Assembly (NCBI GenBank): GCA_905479325.1
Contig: CAJQLW010000021.1
Location: 1-40,663 of the forward strand
DNA: 40,663 nt
Reading direction: 5' to 3'
From: an uncultured Flavobacteriales bacterium
Lineage (GTDB): Bacteria; Bacteroidota; Bacteroidia; Flavobacteriales_E; Vicingaceae
Below are positions 17,648 to 26,580 of this stretch, piece after piece. A program made the position numbers and the translations under genes. The notes below the pieces were generated by a model. It was given only the letters and a program-made list of their open reading frames with translations. It was not told where the DNA came from and made no database searches. Every line of letters starts with the position of its first letter. Within the stretch, counting starts at the first letter, position 1.

Positions 17648-17917
17648 TTATTTTCTGATTCCTAACTCTTTAATTAATTCTCTATATTTTAAGATGTCCT
17701 TGTTTTTCAAGTAATCTAATAATTTTCTTCTTTTACCTACCAAAGTTACTAGCGCTCTTTCAGTTGCAAAATCTTTCTGATTTTGTTTCAAGTGGCCAGT
17801 TAAGTGGTTAATTCTTTCTGTGAAAAGAGCAACTTGTCCTTCAGTAGAACCTGTATCACCTTTACTTTTTCCGAACTTTTCGAAGATAGCTTGTTTGTTT
17901 TCAGTGCTAAGCGTCAT
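17648..17917 (-). CDS. rpsO: Small ribosomal subunit protein uS15
   Basis: An 89-residue ribosomal protein S15, the normal family length, starting MTLSTENKQAIFEKFG and containing GDTGSTEGQVALFTERINHL and VGKRRKLLDYLKN. It binds 16S rRNA early in 30S assembly. A longer frame opens at 17959, but the extra 14 residues are not part of S15 and would include the promoter box at 17947-17954, so 17917 is the start. It probably shares a transcript with pnp. Confidence 0.95.
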   Translation of the reverse strand: MTLSTENKQAIFEKFGKSKGDTGSTEGQVALFTERINHLTGHLKQNQKDFATERALVTLVGKRRKLLDYLKNKDILKYRELIKELGIRK

Positions 17918-17946
17918 ATCTTGTTTTCCTATAAAATTTGAGGGTA

Positions 17947-17954
17947 CAAATGTA
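17947..17954 (-). promoter_or_regulatory. -7 promoter box (TACATTTG) of rpsO-pnp
   Basis: A perfect TAnnTTTG on the minus strand, 29 bases before the rpsO ATG and just after the accD stop, so rpsO can be transcribed apart from accD. Confidence 0.5.
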
Positions 17955-17968
17955 GCCAAAAAAATGCT

Positions 17969-18823
17969 TCATTGCTCACCCTTTTTAAACATTCTTAATA
18001 GTTGAGCCATTTTAGCTCTTAAATTTTTTCTTTCTACTATAAAATCTAGAAATCCGTGCTCCAATAAAAACTCAGAACGTTGAAATCCTTCTGGTAAATC
18101 TTTCCCTATGGTTTCCTTTACTACTCTAGGCCCTGCAAAGCCGATAAGGGCTTTTGGCTCAGAAAAATTCAAGTCGCCCAACATGGCAAAAGATGCGGTA
18201 ACACCACCAGTTGTTGGATCTGTTAGAAACGAAAAGTAGGGGAGTTGTGCTGCTGCAAGTTGCGTTAATTTAGCCGAAGTTTTGGCCATTTGCATTAACG
18301 AGAATGCAGCTTCCATCATTCTTGCTCCACCAGACTTTGAAATCATCATGAAGGGAATGTTGTTTTTTATTGAATAGTCAATTGCTCGGGCAATTTTTTC
18401 TCCAACTACAGAACCCATAGAACCTCCAATGAAACTAAAGTCCATGGCTGCAATCATCATTCTTTCTCCTTCAACTGTTCCGTGTGCCGTTCTGCAAGCG
18501 TCTTTCAACTTTGTTTTCTTTTGCGTGGCAGCAACTCGTTCAGTATACTTCTTGGTGTCTTTAAAGTCTAACGGATCACCAGAAGTTAGATTCTTATTAA
18601 TTTCTGACCATTTATGGTCGTCAAAAATAATGTCGAAATAATTCGCAGCAGAAACTCTTTCATGGTGGTTACACTCTTGACATACCCAAAGATTTTCGAT
18701 GTGATCATCTTGCGGTACAACAGAGTTACAAGTTGGACACTTGTACCAAAGTCCTTCTGGTGTCTCTTTTTTCTCTTTGGTAGGAGTTAATATCCCGTGT
18801 TTTATTCTTTTAAACCAACCCAT
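17969..18823 (-). CDS. accD: Acetyl-CoA carboxylase carboxyltransferase subunit beta
   Basis: A 284-residue subunit of the carboxyltransferase that moves CO2 from carboxybiotin to acetyl-CoA, the first step of fatty acid synthesis. The N-terminal zinc ribbon C29PTC32...C48QEC51 is complete. The crotonase-like domain shows [20 protein letters not shown] and [20 protein letters not shown], and [15 protein letters not shown]. The accA partner is not in the window. It lies 23 bases after the aldolase gene and is probably co-transcribed with it, linking glycolysis and lipid synthesis genes on one mRNA (inference). Confidence 0.96.
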   Translation of the reverse strand: MGWFKRIKHGILTPTKEKKETPEGLWYKCPTCNSVVPQDDHIENLWVCQECNHHERVSAANYFDIIFDDHKWSEINKNLTSGDPLDFKDTKKYTERVAATQKKTKLKDACRTAHGTVEGERMMIAAMDFSFIGGSMGSVVGEKIARAIDYSIKNNIPFMMISKSGGARMMEAAFSLMQMAKTSAKLTQLAAAQLPYFSFLTDPTTGGVTASFAMLGDLNFSEPKALIGFAGPRVVKETIGKDLPEGFQRSEFLLEHGFLDFIVERKNLRAKMAQLLRMFKKGEQ

Positions 18824-18846
18824 ATAGGATGTTTTTTATTTTTTAT

Positions 18847-19905
18847 TTATGCGATTGTAATATCATCTGATAAATACACATCTTGTATCGAGTTTAATAA
18901 TGCGATACCCTCAGCCATTGGTTTTTGGAAAGCCTTTCTTCCTGAAATTAAACCGTGTCCTCCCGCTCTTTTATTCACCACCGCCGTAGTTACTGCCTCT
19001 GATAAGTCAGATGCGCCCGCAGAAGCTCCACCAGAGTTAATTAATCCTGCTCTGCCCATATAGCAGTTAGCAACTTGGTAACGGCATAAATCAATGGGGT
19101 GATCTGTACTCAATTCAGAATACATTTTAGGACGTATTTTACCAAAGTTTATCGCTTTAAAGCCACCGTTATTGGTAGGTAATTTTTGTTTGATAATGTC
19201 TGCCTGAATGGTTACTCCCAAGTGGTTTGCTTGACCGGTAATATCAGTCGAGGTATGGTAATCGATGCCATCTTTTTTAAAGTCGCTGTTTCTTAAATAG
19301 CACCATAAAATAGTAGCCATACCCAATTCATGCGCTCTTTCAAAAGCTTGAGCAATTTCAACAATTTGTCGGTTACTGTCTTCAGAACCAAAATAAATGG
19401 TTGCGCCAACTGCTGTAGCACCTAAATTCCAAGCGTCATCAACAGATCCAAATGAAATCTGAGAATAGGTGTTGGGGTAAGTCAACATTTCGTTGTGGTT
19501 TAATTTTACAACAAATGGAATTTTGTGTGCATATTTTCTAGATACAGAAGCCAATGCTCCAAAAGTAGAAGCTACCGCATTACAACCACCTTCAATCGCT
19601 AATTTTACAATGTTTTCAGGATCAAAATAAATTGGATTGGGTGTAAAAGAAGCTCCTGCAGTGTGTTCAATACCTTGATCTACCGGAAGAATAGATACAT
19701 AACCTGTATTGGCTAATCTTCCATTTCCGTAAAGGGCTTGGATACTTTTTAAAACTTGGTTACTTCTATTGGTATCTTTAAATACTCGATCAACAAAATT
19801 GGCTCCAGGTAAGTGAAGCATATCTTTTGAGATGGTTGAACAAGTGTGATTTAGAAGAGCATTTGCGTCAGCTCCTAATAATTCTTCAATGTTGTTGATA
19901 GACAT
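18847..19905 (-). CDS. Class I (DhnA/FbaB-type) fructose-bisphosphate aldolase
   Basis: A 352-residue aldolase of the archaeal/DhnA type that cleaves fructose 1,6-bisphosphate by a Schiff base. Seen: [17 protein letters not shown] (about 71-87), [27 protein letters not shown] (about 130-141, candidate strand), [20 protein letters not shown] (about 160-180) and [20 protein letters not shown] near the C-terminus, the phosphate-binding Gly-rich region. Length agrees with FbaB-like proteins. A TAGCTTTG promoter box 26 bases upstream fits an operon start with accD as second gene. Confidence 0.9.
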   Translation of the reverse strand: MSINNIEELLGADANALLNHTCSTISKDMLHLPGANFVDRVFKDTNRSNQVLKSIQALYGNGRLANTGYVSILPVDQGIEHTAGASFTPNPIYFDPENIVKLAIEGGCNAVASTFGALASVSRKYAHKIPFVVKLNHNEMLTYPNTYSQISFGSVDDAWNLGATAVGATIYFGSEDSNRQIVEIAQAFERAHELGMATILWCYLRNSDFKKDGIDYHTSTDITGQANHLGVTIQADIIKQKLPTNNGGFKAINFGKIRPKMYSELSTDHPIDLCRYQVANCYMGRAGLINSGGASAGASDLSEAVTTAVVNKRAGGHGLISGRKAFQKPMAEGIALLNSIQDVYLSDDITIA

Positions 19906-19931
19906 ATATAATCGGTGTTGTAAGAGGTGGA

Positions 19932-19939
19932 CAAAGCTA
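19932..19939 (-). promoter_or_regulatory. -7 promoter box (TAGCTTTG) of the aldolase-accD operon
   Basis: A perfect TAnnTTTG on the minus strand, 26 bases before the ATG. A TTG at about the -33 distance (16 bases between) makes this one of the better promoter candidates here. Confidence 0.55.
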
Positions 19940-20019
19940 ATAAAAATCTATTGTTCAATTTTGAATTTTTAGCATTTAATATTTAGCTGATTATATTCTG
20001 TGAATGCAAAACTAGCGCG

Positions 20020-22356
20020 CTAAAAAGGATAACCAATTCCTAAATTCAAATTAGTATCACTCCATTGAGGGCTCAATTGATTGGGGTTATTTTTTGATGG
20101 ATCTTTTAACTTCGTAGCCCCATCAAATCGCAGAATAAAAAAGCTAAAGTTCAATCGTAAACCCACTCCAAAACCAATGGCAGTTCCTTCCCATAGCTTA
20201 CCAAATTCAAATTCTGTTTCATCTCTCGTATCCTTCTGCTGATAATTCCAAATGTTACCGGCATCAACAAAAAATGCTCCTTCTAAAATACTTGTAACCG
20301 GAATTCTCCATTCCACATTTCCTTCTAAACTCATGTTACCAATCTGATCTACATTTCGCTCAATGGAATCGGGAAGATTTCCCGGCCCAAGTTCTCGCAC
20401 CCGCCAAGCGCGCAAACCATTGGCTCCGCCTGCATAAAAACTCTTTTCAAATGGCATCGCAACACTATTTCCATACGGCAAACCTAAGCCTGAGGCAAAA
20501 CGATAAACAACTTTATTCCAATTGAACTTTTGGTAATAGCGCAAATCAACATCTGCACGAACATATTGTGCATACCGGATACCGGCAATATTTCTCGACC
20601 CATCTGCTTCATTTACATTTGGATTCCACGAATCGGAAACAGCAGCTAGCAGATTTCCCGCTGTTTCAATATTTCCCCTAAAGTAGATGTGGTTTTTTAA
20701 GTTGTTCGAATTTTGAGTGTTAAGGATAAAACTGTACTTAGAAGCCATGATTAGGTTGTCGGTATAACTATTCCGTAAAAACGGATTTTGAATGTTGTTC
20801 AGTACTTCTAAAAACTGATTGGAAGGGTCTAGTTTAATGTAACTTAAATCAAGCGGTTGAAGAATGTGTGTTTTGGTAGGCGATTCATTCCAAGTGTATG
20901 AAATATAGGTTTTGGTTACGTTTCTTCTATAATCTGGTCGATCTTGTAAATTATATGAAGCGTTAAAAGAGGTTCGCGGATTTCCTCTAGGCGAAACTTT
21001 ATCTGAAACAAAGGGCAACAAGAATCGAGGTACTTCTAAACTGACTCTAGGTCCAAATTCTAACGTGTTAAATGGTAGCGCACCATTCCACAATTGCCGT
21101 TGTTCTTCTTTGGTAAAAATGGTTTGCGCTTCCAAACCACCGTTTAAACTCACCGTTAGTATTTCTGCTCCTTTAAAGGTATTGCTGTTTTGAAAGTTAA
21201 TGGTTGCGTTGGTACCTAAATTTCCGCCGTTGTTGGTTCCTTCAGTTTCAATGCTAAATGATTTTTCTTTTCTTGGACGAAGGGTAACGGTAGCATTCAA
21301 CACGTTTCCATTAGAATAATAATCTGGCGAATACTGAATGTTCACGTAAGAAAATACCCGCAAGGCAGAAAGGTTTCTGTAGGTTTCTTCTTGGTCTTTT
21401 AAACTAAAAAGCTGACCGGGCCGCAGGTACGTAATTCTTGAGATGGCACTTTCCTTGTATTTCCCAACCAAGCCGATAAAGTTCATGTTATCAGAATAGG
21501 TGGTATCGCCCGTTATTAACGTTCCATTTGGCAACTCCATTTGAACGTACACGTTGTTGATTTTAAACGTTTGGTGCGAGCCTTCAATCAGCGAGTCGGT
21601 GTTAAAGTAGTTGAATGTAGGGTTCTTAATTTTTACGGTTACAGAGGCAGATTGTGTTTTTTGAGAAGTGTCTGCTTCAAAGAGAATGTATTCACGAGAG
21701 AACTCGTAATACCCGTTGTTTTTTAAAAGTCGTTCAATTCGAAGACGCTCTTCTTTTAAGCGGTCTAAATTAAAAGGGTCGTACACCTTTAAGCCACTTT
21801 TATCTTCTGAGGCGCGCACAATTTTACTAATGGCTTCGTCTTTAATGTTGTACTGAATGTTTGCGAGTAAGTATTGTTTTCCTTTTTTTACGTTGTAGGT
21901 CAGCGCTACTTTTTGAGAAGGCTTTTTCGAAAACCACCTTTTTATCGTATCCACCTGCACCGATACCGAGTTCTCGTAAAACCCTTCGTTGTTTAAAAAA
22001 CGGTGCATTAAATCGGTTGAACTGTTGTTTAAAGTGGAATCATAAATCACGGGAGGCTCCCCCAATTTGTCTTTGATTTTCGACTCTTCTTTGTTGTAAA
22101 ACAGGTTATGCATTCCCAAGTAAATTCTAAATACGCCTAACAGCTTTCGGTTGGGTTGTTGTTTTGAAATGCTTTTTAAATCGTCGTTTAGCTTTGCTTT
22201 TCCCTTTGTTTCAATGTTTACTGCTACCAACAACGATTCATTTTCATTGAGGTGTCTGGTTGGCCTACAAGCATTCAACGAAAACAGCACAACAAGCCCC
22301 AACAAAAAGGTATTTTTGAAACTTAATTGAAAAGAAGAGCGGTGCAGTTTCTTCAT
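20020..22356 (-). CDS. tamL: TamL: BamA/TamA-family outer-membrane lipoprotein
   Basis: A 778-residue Omp85 family protein. It has a basic N-terminus and a lipobox (SLNAC, about Cys30), unlike proteobacterial TamA, which defines the Bacteroidota TamL type. Periplasmic POTRA-like repeats cover about residues 35-370 (for example DLMHRFLNNEGFYENSVSVQ, LKNNGYYEFSREYI, GKYKESAISRITYLRPGQLF). The C-terminal barrel shows FEKSFYAGGANGLRAWRVRE, the conserved VRGY-like loop region, and GTAIGFGVGLRLNFSFFILR, ending in a terminal Phe. It is believed to work with TamB in delivering outer-membrane proteins or lipids; tamB is not in the window. The start is 21 bases from the divergent methyltransferase start. 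Confidence 0.88.
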   Translation of the reverse strand: MKKLHRSSFQLSFKNTFLLGLVVLFSLNACRPTRHLNENESLLVAVNIETKGKAKLNDDLKSISKQQPNRKLLGVFRIYLGMHNLFYNKEESKIKDKLGEPPVIYDSTLNNSSTDLMHRFLNNEGFYENSVSVQVDTIKRWFSKKPSQKVALTYNVKKGKQYLLANIQYNIKDEAISKIVRASEDKSGLKVYDPFNLDRLKEERLRIERLLKNNGYYEFSREYILFEADTSQKTQSASVTVKIKNPTFNYFNTDSLIEGSHQTFKINNVYVQMELPNGTLITGDTTYSDNMNFIGLVGKYKESAISRITYLRPGQLFSLKDQEETYRNLSALRVFSYVNIQYSPDYYSNGNVLNATVTLRPRKEKSFSIETEGTNNGGNLGTNATINFQNSNTFKGAEILTVSLNGGLEAQTIFTKEEQRQLWNGALPFNTLEFGPRVSLEVPRFLLPFVSDKVSPRGNPRTSFNASYNLQDRPDYRRNVTKTYISYTWNESPTKTHILQPLDLSYIKLDPSNQFLEVLNNIQNPFLRNSYTDNLIMASKYSFILNTQNSNNLKNHIYFRGNIETAGNLLAAVSDSWNPNVNEADGSRNIAGIRYAQYVRADVDLRYYQKFNWNKVVYRFASGLGLPYGNSVAMPFEKSFYAGGANGLRAWRVRELGPGNLPDSIERNVDQIGNMSLEGNVEWRIPVTSILEGAFFVDAGNIWNYQQKDTRDETEFEFGKLWEGTAIGFGVGLRLNFSFFILRFDGATKLKDPSKNNPNQLSPQWSDTNLNLGIGYPF

Positions 22357-22377
22357 AAAAAAGCGAAATTAGTCAAT

Positions 22378-23109
22378 ATGATAGGCTTAACTAAAAAGGA
22401 AGAAAAATTAATTGTTTCCTTGCAGCAAAAGAAGTTCCGTAAGGCAGAAGGTTTGTTTTTTGTGGAGGGCATTAAAATGGTGCAAGAAGCAATCTCCTCC
22501 AGCTTTATCGTGCGGTTTGTTGTTGCCTCAATTGATTATACCACGGAAAAAGTGACAGTTAAAAATTGCGACGAACGAACCATGCAACGCATTTCAGCCT
22601 TTAAAACGGCTCCGGGTATTTTGGCGGTGGTTGAAATTCCTCAATTGCAAGCCCTTGTGAATGCAGCAACAACCTTGGTTCTCGAAAAAGTTCAAGATCC
22701 TGGTAATTTCGGAACCATTGTACGGACAGCCGAGGCCTTGGGCGTAAAGCAAATGATTTGCTCGCCCGATTGTGTCGATCACTTTAGCCCGAAGGTAGTG
22801 CAATCTACCATGGGTTCTATATTTAGAATGAACATCGTTGTTCAGAATTTATTTGACTTTTTGGCGGAGCTGCAAAACACCATTCCTATTTATGCTGCCC
22901 ATTTAAATGGAGAAAACATTTACCAAAAGCCCATTGAAACACCCTGTGTGTTAATTGTTGGAAATGAATCGCAAGGCATAAGCGATGAGCTTGCTGAAAA
23001 AGTTACCCAACGGCTTAAAATACCCATGGTTGGCGGTGCAGAATCGTTTAATGTCTCAATTGCTACCGCTATTATTTTAAGCGAGTTTAGCAGAAGGCAA
23101 ATGAGGTAA
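22378..23109 (+). CDS. TrmH/SpoU-family RNA 2'-O-methyltransferase
   Basis: A 243-residue SPOUT methyltransferase. The N-terminal part has the L30e-like substrate domain (VSLQQKKFRKAEGLFFVEGI), the C-terminal part the trefoil-knot SAM site: LEKVQDPGNFGTIVRTAEAL (motif 1), VLIVGNESQGIS (motif 2) and IPMVGGAESFNVSIATAI (motif 3). It would methylate a ribose in rRNA or tRNA; the target cannot be told. An upstream ATG at 22327 would add 17 residues that are not part of the fold and would overlap tamL, so ATG 22378 is chosen. The tamL/TrmH divergent pair is common in flavobacteria. Confidence 0.88.
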   Translation: MIGLTKKEEKLIVSLQQKKFRKAEGLFFVEGIKMVQEAISSSFIVRFVVASIDYTTEKVTVKNCDERTMQRISAFKTAPGILAVVEIPQLQALVNAATTLVLEKVQDPGNFGTIVRTAEALGVKQMICSPDCVDHFSPKVVQSTMGSIFRMNIVVQNLFDFLAELQNTIPIYAAHLNGENIYQKPIETPCVLIVGNESQGISDELAEKVTQRLKIPMVGGAESFNVSIATAIILSEFSRRQMR

Positions 23110-23679
23110 AAAGGGGGGAAGCAAAGTCTTTGAGTTTCTTTTTTATTTCTATAGCAAAGCCCCTTTTTCATGGTAGAAAACTGCTCTTTGGTGCAGAGCG
23201 ACATCAACTCGAACAACCGAAGACCAAGCTATTTTCTGAGTGTTAAATTGGTTGATTTACCACACCGAATTGTTTTTGAACTGGTTTGAGCGAAATAGCA
23301 CAATTCAATACTTTTAACCTGCACCTTGCTTGCCACCTATTTCTTACCACTCTTTACAACCAATAACCGGTAGTTTTTTATCTAAATCTGTTTGCGCTAG
23401 CAAAGGCACTACCAAGAAGCTTAGCCCTAGTAGTAACATTGAGAGTTTTTAATGTAGTTAGTTAAAATTAAGGCTTCAAGATACAGATTTGTTCTTTGAA
23501 ATTCAAGTAGAAATAGATCAGCGGTAGCTAGAACTTACTTTTACTTACTTCATTCATCATAATTTATATCAATCCGCCATTTCAATAGGTGTAACAAGGA
23601 GCTATTGCATTGTGATTTTGTCTACATTTTCAAGTATATTGCCAACTCGTTTTAACCGAATAGCAAGCAGAAGTAGTAC
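23110..23679. other. 570-base intergenic region with gene debris
   Basis: Near the start, AAAAAGGGG (23108-23116) could pair with CCCCTTTTT (23160-23168) across a 43-base loop, a weak possible terminator for the methyltransferase. The middle has a short signal-peptide-like ORF on the minus strand (listed separately). The rest up to the phosphoesterase gene shows no ORF, no RNA gene and no exact TAnnTTTG box. Such a long gap is unusual beside otherwise tightly packed genes. Confidence 0.6.
23344..23439 (-). CDS. Candidate 31-residue secreted peptide or remnant of a decayed gene
   Basis: The minus strand reads ATG then LLLGLSFLVVPLLAQTDLDK and KLPVIGCKEW, then TAA. The first 15 residues are a convincing signal peptide with an AQ cleavage site typical of Bacteroidota secreted proteins. 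A TAA lies directly upstream in frame where MKKLS would be expected. After the stop the frame continues only 9 codons. It therefore looks more like the surviving 5' end of a lost secreted protein gene than a working peptide, but a small secreted peptide cannot be ruled out. Confidence 0.35.
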   Translation of the reverse strand: MLLLGLSFLVVPLLAQTDLDKKLPVIGCKEW

Positions 23680-24513
23680 ATGACATTAAAGCTGATTATC
23701 GGAATTATAGTGACCTTGATTTTTTCTTCTTGTTCCAACAAAAAAGTTGAAGAGGAGCTTGAGGTTGCGCACTATTTGCACCTTTCGCATACAAGAACCA
23801 ACACGAACCCTTTGTTAGATGCAACGGTTGAAAAATTAGATTTTGGCAATTACGAGATGCTTTGGCTGGGTGGCGATTTGGCACAATTAACGTCAGCCGA
23901 CGATTCTACCATGCAGCACGTTGATCGCCTGTTTGATTTGAGCAACCCCACTACCTTGTGGGCATTGGGAAACCACGATTATAGCAATTTAGAGCGAGTG
24001 AAGAAGTTTACCGGAAAACCAAACTATTACTCGTACCATAAAAATGGAATTACCGTTGTGGTGTTGGATACCCAAGACAGTTTAAGCAACATTGTTGGTG
24101 AACAGAAAGCGTTTCTATATGGCATTTTAGACAGCCTCAAAAATTCTTCTCATTTGGTGGTGCTTCATCATAAACTAATTTGGATGTACAACTACGCTGA
24201 GCTAGAACAAAAGGCCAAGTCTATTTCCAATGCTGAAATTGGCGATTGCAGCTATTGCATTAATCCCAATCCGTTTCATTCAGAAATTTACCCAAAGCTG
24301 GTGGAGCTGAAAAAAAAGGGAGTAGAGGTGCTTTGTATTGGATGAGACATAGGATTTAATGCGAAGCAATTTGAATTTGAAACGGAGGAGGGAATTTACT
24401 TTCTTGCCTCTGGCATTCATGCCAATAACTCAGGAAATAAGGCTTTGCTGTTCTCGCACAACCTTCACAAAAGGCAATTAACGTGGGAGTTTGTTCCGTT
24501 GGAAAAGTTATAA
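23680..24513 (+). pseudogene. Metallophosphoesterase-like lipoprotein gene with an internal TGA
   Basis: Residues 1-221 give a lipoprotein (lipobox IFSSC) with calcineurin-like phosphoesterase motifs: WLGGDLAQL (GGD), WALGNHDYSN (GNHD) and VVLHHKLIW. At 24343-24345 a TGA interrupts the frame, after VEVLCIG; the same frame then continues DIGFNAKQFEFETEEGIYFL and ASGIHANNSGN to a TAA at 24511-24513. The canonical metal-binding segment at this point is a GGD or GHxH-type motif, so the lost codon was probably Gly (GGA to TGA), restoring CIGGDIGFN. The truncated product would lack the last strands and part of the active site. I call it a recent pseudogene. Only the end of the domain is lost, so residual folding is possible. 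Confidence 0.75.
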
Positions 24514-24520
24514 ATCTAGT

Positions 24521-25060
24521 TTAGCTCAACAAATTCGTTTTACGAACCATACGCGAAATGGATTCATCGTTCAGAGCTTCAATCTCTGCTAAATTCATCC
24601 AAACAATATTGTTCGATTCGTCTTGGTCAAACTGAATCGTTTCCTGTTCATCTGCTTCAAAAAGCATTCGAATGTCATAATGAATGTGAGCGGGAACACC
24701 TTTTGCTGAAGCTGGAATGTGATGCACATCCAAATCAAAAACTTCAGGTTGAAGTAAGTTAAATTGAGTTAAGCCCGATTCTTCTTTTAATTCACGAATG
24801 CAGGAATCCACAATGTTTTCATCTTCTGCTTCTAAATGGCCGCCAATTTGCAACCATCTATCAAGTTTTTTGTGGTGGGTCATCAGCGCTTTAGTAAGGG
24901 TTTTGTTCACCACCCAACAGGCTGCAGTAATTTGTCCTGCAATATTCCCTTTTGTCCAAAAATCTTCATTTTCATGAAGAAAAGCTAGAATTTGTTGTTT
25001 GTGATGATCGTTTGTCGGGTATTGATTAACGAGTTGAATCAATTCTTGCTTGTTTACCAT
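24521..25060 (-). CDS. Nudix hydrolase
   Basis: A 179-residue protein with a Nudix box, GGHLEAEDENIVDSCIRELK then EESGL (about 73-97). The spacing between the first Gly and the conserved acid is one residue longer than in the textbook motif, as in several flavobacterial members. RE..EES supplies the metal-binding glutamates. Nudix enzymes cleave nucleoside diphosphates linked to another group; the substrate here is unknown. It starts 33 bases after the DUF2805 gene and ends 7 bases from the convergent phosphoesterase pseudogene. Confidence 0.85.
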   Translation of the reverse strand: MVNKQELIQLVNQYPTNDHHKQQILAFLHENEDFWTKGNIAGQITAACWVVNKTLTKALMTHHKKLDRWLQIGGHLEAEDENIVDSCIRELKEESGLTQFNLLQPEVFDLDVHHIPASAKGVPAHIHYDIRMLFEADEQETIQFDQDESNNIVWMNLAEIEALNDESISRMVRKTNLLS

Positions 25061-25093
25061 GCTGCTATTTCTAAGCGTGCAAGATATAAAATT

Positions 25094-25384
25094 CTATCGT
25101 TTCGAGATTTTGTTTCGGGTAATTTGTCGCTGCATGGAGCATTTAAATCGTCCCACTTCTGAGCTTCTTAAAAAAGCGTGCTTGGTTTTTCTACCTTGAA
25201 CTCTTGCTCTCCATTTTTTCCAGTTGCGTAACTTCATTTGGTCCTTCATCAACTGAATTACCTCTTTTTCTGTTACCCCAAATTGAAACTCAATTGCTTC
25301 GAAAGGAGTTCGGTCTTCCCAAGCCATTTCCACAATTCGGTCAACGGCTCTTTCGTCTAAGTTGTGTTTTTCTATTACTTGCAT
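25094..25384 (-). CDS. DUF2805/TIGR03643 family protein
   Basis: A 96-residue basic protein with a helix-turn-helix-like first half (DERAVDRIVEMAWEDRTPFE and FGVTEKEVIQLMKDQMK) and the family signature LRNWKKWRARVQGRKTKHA. DUF2805 members are small Bacteroidota proteins of unknown function. The RxRVQGRxxKH stretch is strongly basic, so nucleic-acid binding is a reasonable guess, no more. It is followed at 33 bases by the Nudix gene. Confidence 0.8.
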   Translation of the reverse strand: MQVIEKHNLDERAVDRIVEMAWEDRTPFEAIEFQFGVTEKEVIQLMKDQMKLRNWKKWRARVQGRKTKHAFLRSSEVGRFKCSMQRQITRNKISKR

Positions 25385-25433
25385 TGTGTTGTAGTAACAC
25401 TTAGTTTGTGCTTTTGGTTCCTCAAATTTTGTT

Positions 25434-26540
25434 TTATTTCCAATCTAGTTGAACACTTATCGGATGATGATCTGAAAGTTCTACAGCATTTGTTTTATAC
25501 GACGAACTGATAAAGGTGGTATCCGCAAAAATGTAATCAATTCGAAAAGAAGGAAATTCGCCAATGTAGGTTCTTCCAAAACCTGAACCACTTTCTACGT
25601 AGGTGTCCGTTAAATCTCCCTTTATTGTGCGATAAGAATAGGAGGTAGGACTATCGTTAAAATCTCCACAAACAATAACAGGAAAAGGAGATTTTTCAAT
25701 GCTTTCTTGTATCAAGTCTGCTTGCAGCGAGCGCTTTTCAAAACCGTGTTTTACCTTTTCCAGAAGGCCAATACTTTTGTTAAAAATGTTGGAATAATCT
25801 TGCTCATTGATGGTTTTCATGGTTTTATAATCTCGCTTGGCCAATTTTATCGAAGCCAAATGATTGTTGTACACTCTCAGTGTTTTTCCATTCACTTCAA
25901 GGTCGGTAAAAATTGCGGCATTATCTCCTTGGTTTTCAAAAGGAACAACCCCTTTGTTTACAATGGGGAATTTTGAGAAGGTAATCAAGCCCCAATGGTC
26001 TGTTTCGCGCAGCGTTGTAGTATAGTGAGCATGGTAATTTTTGGCAGATAAGATTTTTACAAGAGTATCTAGTGTTTTGAATTCGTAGTGTTTATGTTGA
26101 TTGTCTTTCTGGTAAAATTCTTGCAAACACAACACATCGGGATCCTCTGCTTTTAAGAAGTCTAAAATTTGGTTTCGTGTGGTTTTTTCTTTCGTCCACA
26201 TGTACAAGTCAAATACACGAACGTTGAACGACATGACTTTAAACGATGCTTGTGACAATTCTTTTTTGCCAAAATGCAGTTGTATGTATTTGGGAATGGT
26301 TTGGTAACCTAAGGCAACAATAATGAGCGAAACAACAAAAAGGCTTTTGGCTCGAAACAACCAAAACAGAGCAAAAATGACATTCAGCAACAGCAAATAG
26401 GGAGTTGCTAAACCAAAAAATGCGAGTGGCCAAAAAGTGTTGGGACTAAAATAAGGCGAAACATAAGCGAATAGCGTGGCAATTACAACCAAAAGGTTTG
26501 TAGCAAACACTACACGACTGACGAATCCATTGCTTCTCAA
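25434..26540 (-). CDS. Membrane-anchored endonuclease/exonuclease/phosphatase family protein
   Basis: A 368-residue protein: three hydrophobic helices in the first 90 residues (FATNLLVVIATLFAY, FFGLATPYLLLLNVIFALFW, LFVVSLIIVALGY) and an EEP-fold domain outside the membrane. Metal and catalytic motifs: VMSFNVRVFD (Asn), DVLCLQEFYQ (Glu), NNHLASIKL (His), VCGDFNDSP (Asp-Asn) and LSDHHPISV (His pair). The family includes DNases, sphingomyelinases and phosphodiesterases; the substrate is unknown. The start is TTG at 26538-26540; no in-frame ATG lies near and the TTG choice keeps the full first helix. No -7 box of perfect form precedes it. Confidence 0.85.
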   Translation of the reverse strand: MRSNGFVSRVVFATNLLVVIATLFAYVSPYFSPNTFWPLAFFGLATPYLLLLNVIFALFWLFRAKSLFVVSLIIVALGYQTIPKYIQLHFGKKELSQASFKVMSFNVRVFDLYMWTKEKTTRNQILDFLKAEDPDVLCLQEFYQKDNQHKHYEFKTLDTLVKILSAKNYHAHYTTTLRETDHWGLITFSKFPIVNKGVVPFENQGDNAAIFTDLEVNGKTLRVYNNHLASIKLAKRDYKTMKTINEQDYSNIFNKSIGLLEKVKHGFEKRSLQADLIQESIEKSPFPVIVCGDFNDSPTSYSYRTIKGDLTDTYVESGSGFGRTYIGEFPSFRIDYIFADTTFISSSYKTNAVELSDHHPISVQLDWK

Positions 26541-26580
26541 AGTAGCCGCAAATTACGAATACATAAAATTAAATGTGCGC

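Noticed and set aside
17918-17959. A longer start for rpsO adding 14 residues
   Set aside because: The extension is not part of S15 and would place the promoter box inside the gene.
22327-22377. A longer start for the RNA methyltransferase
   Set aside because: It adds residues outside the fold and overlaps the tamL start on the other strand.
24343-24345. TGA in the phosphoesterase gene as selenocysteine or Trp codon
   Set aside because: No hairpin of SECIS type follows within 40 bases, the expected residue is Gly, and TGA ends intact genes such as gldI and miaA.
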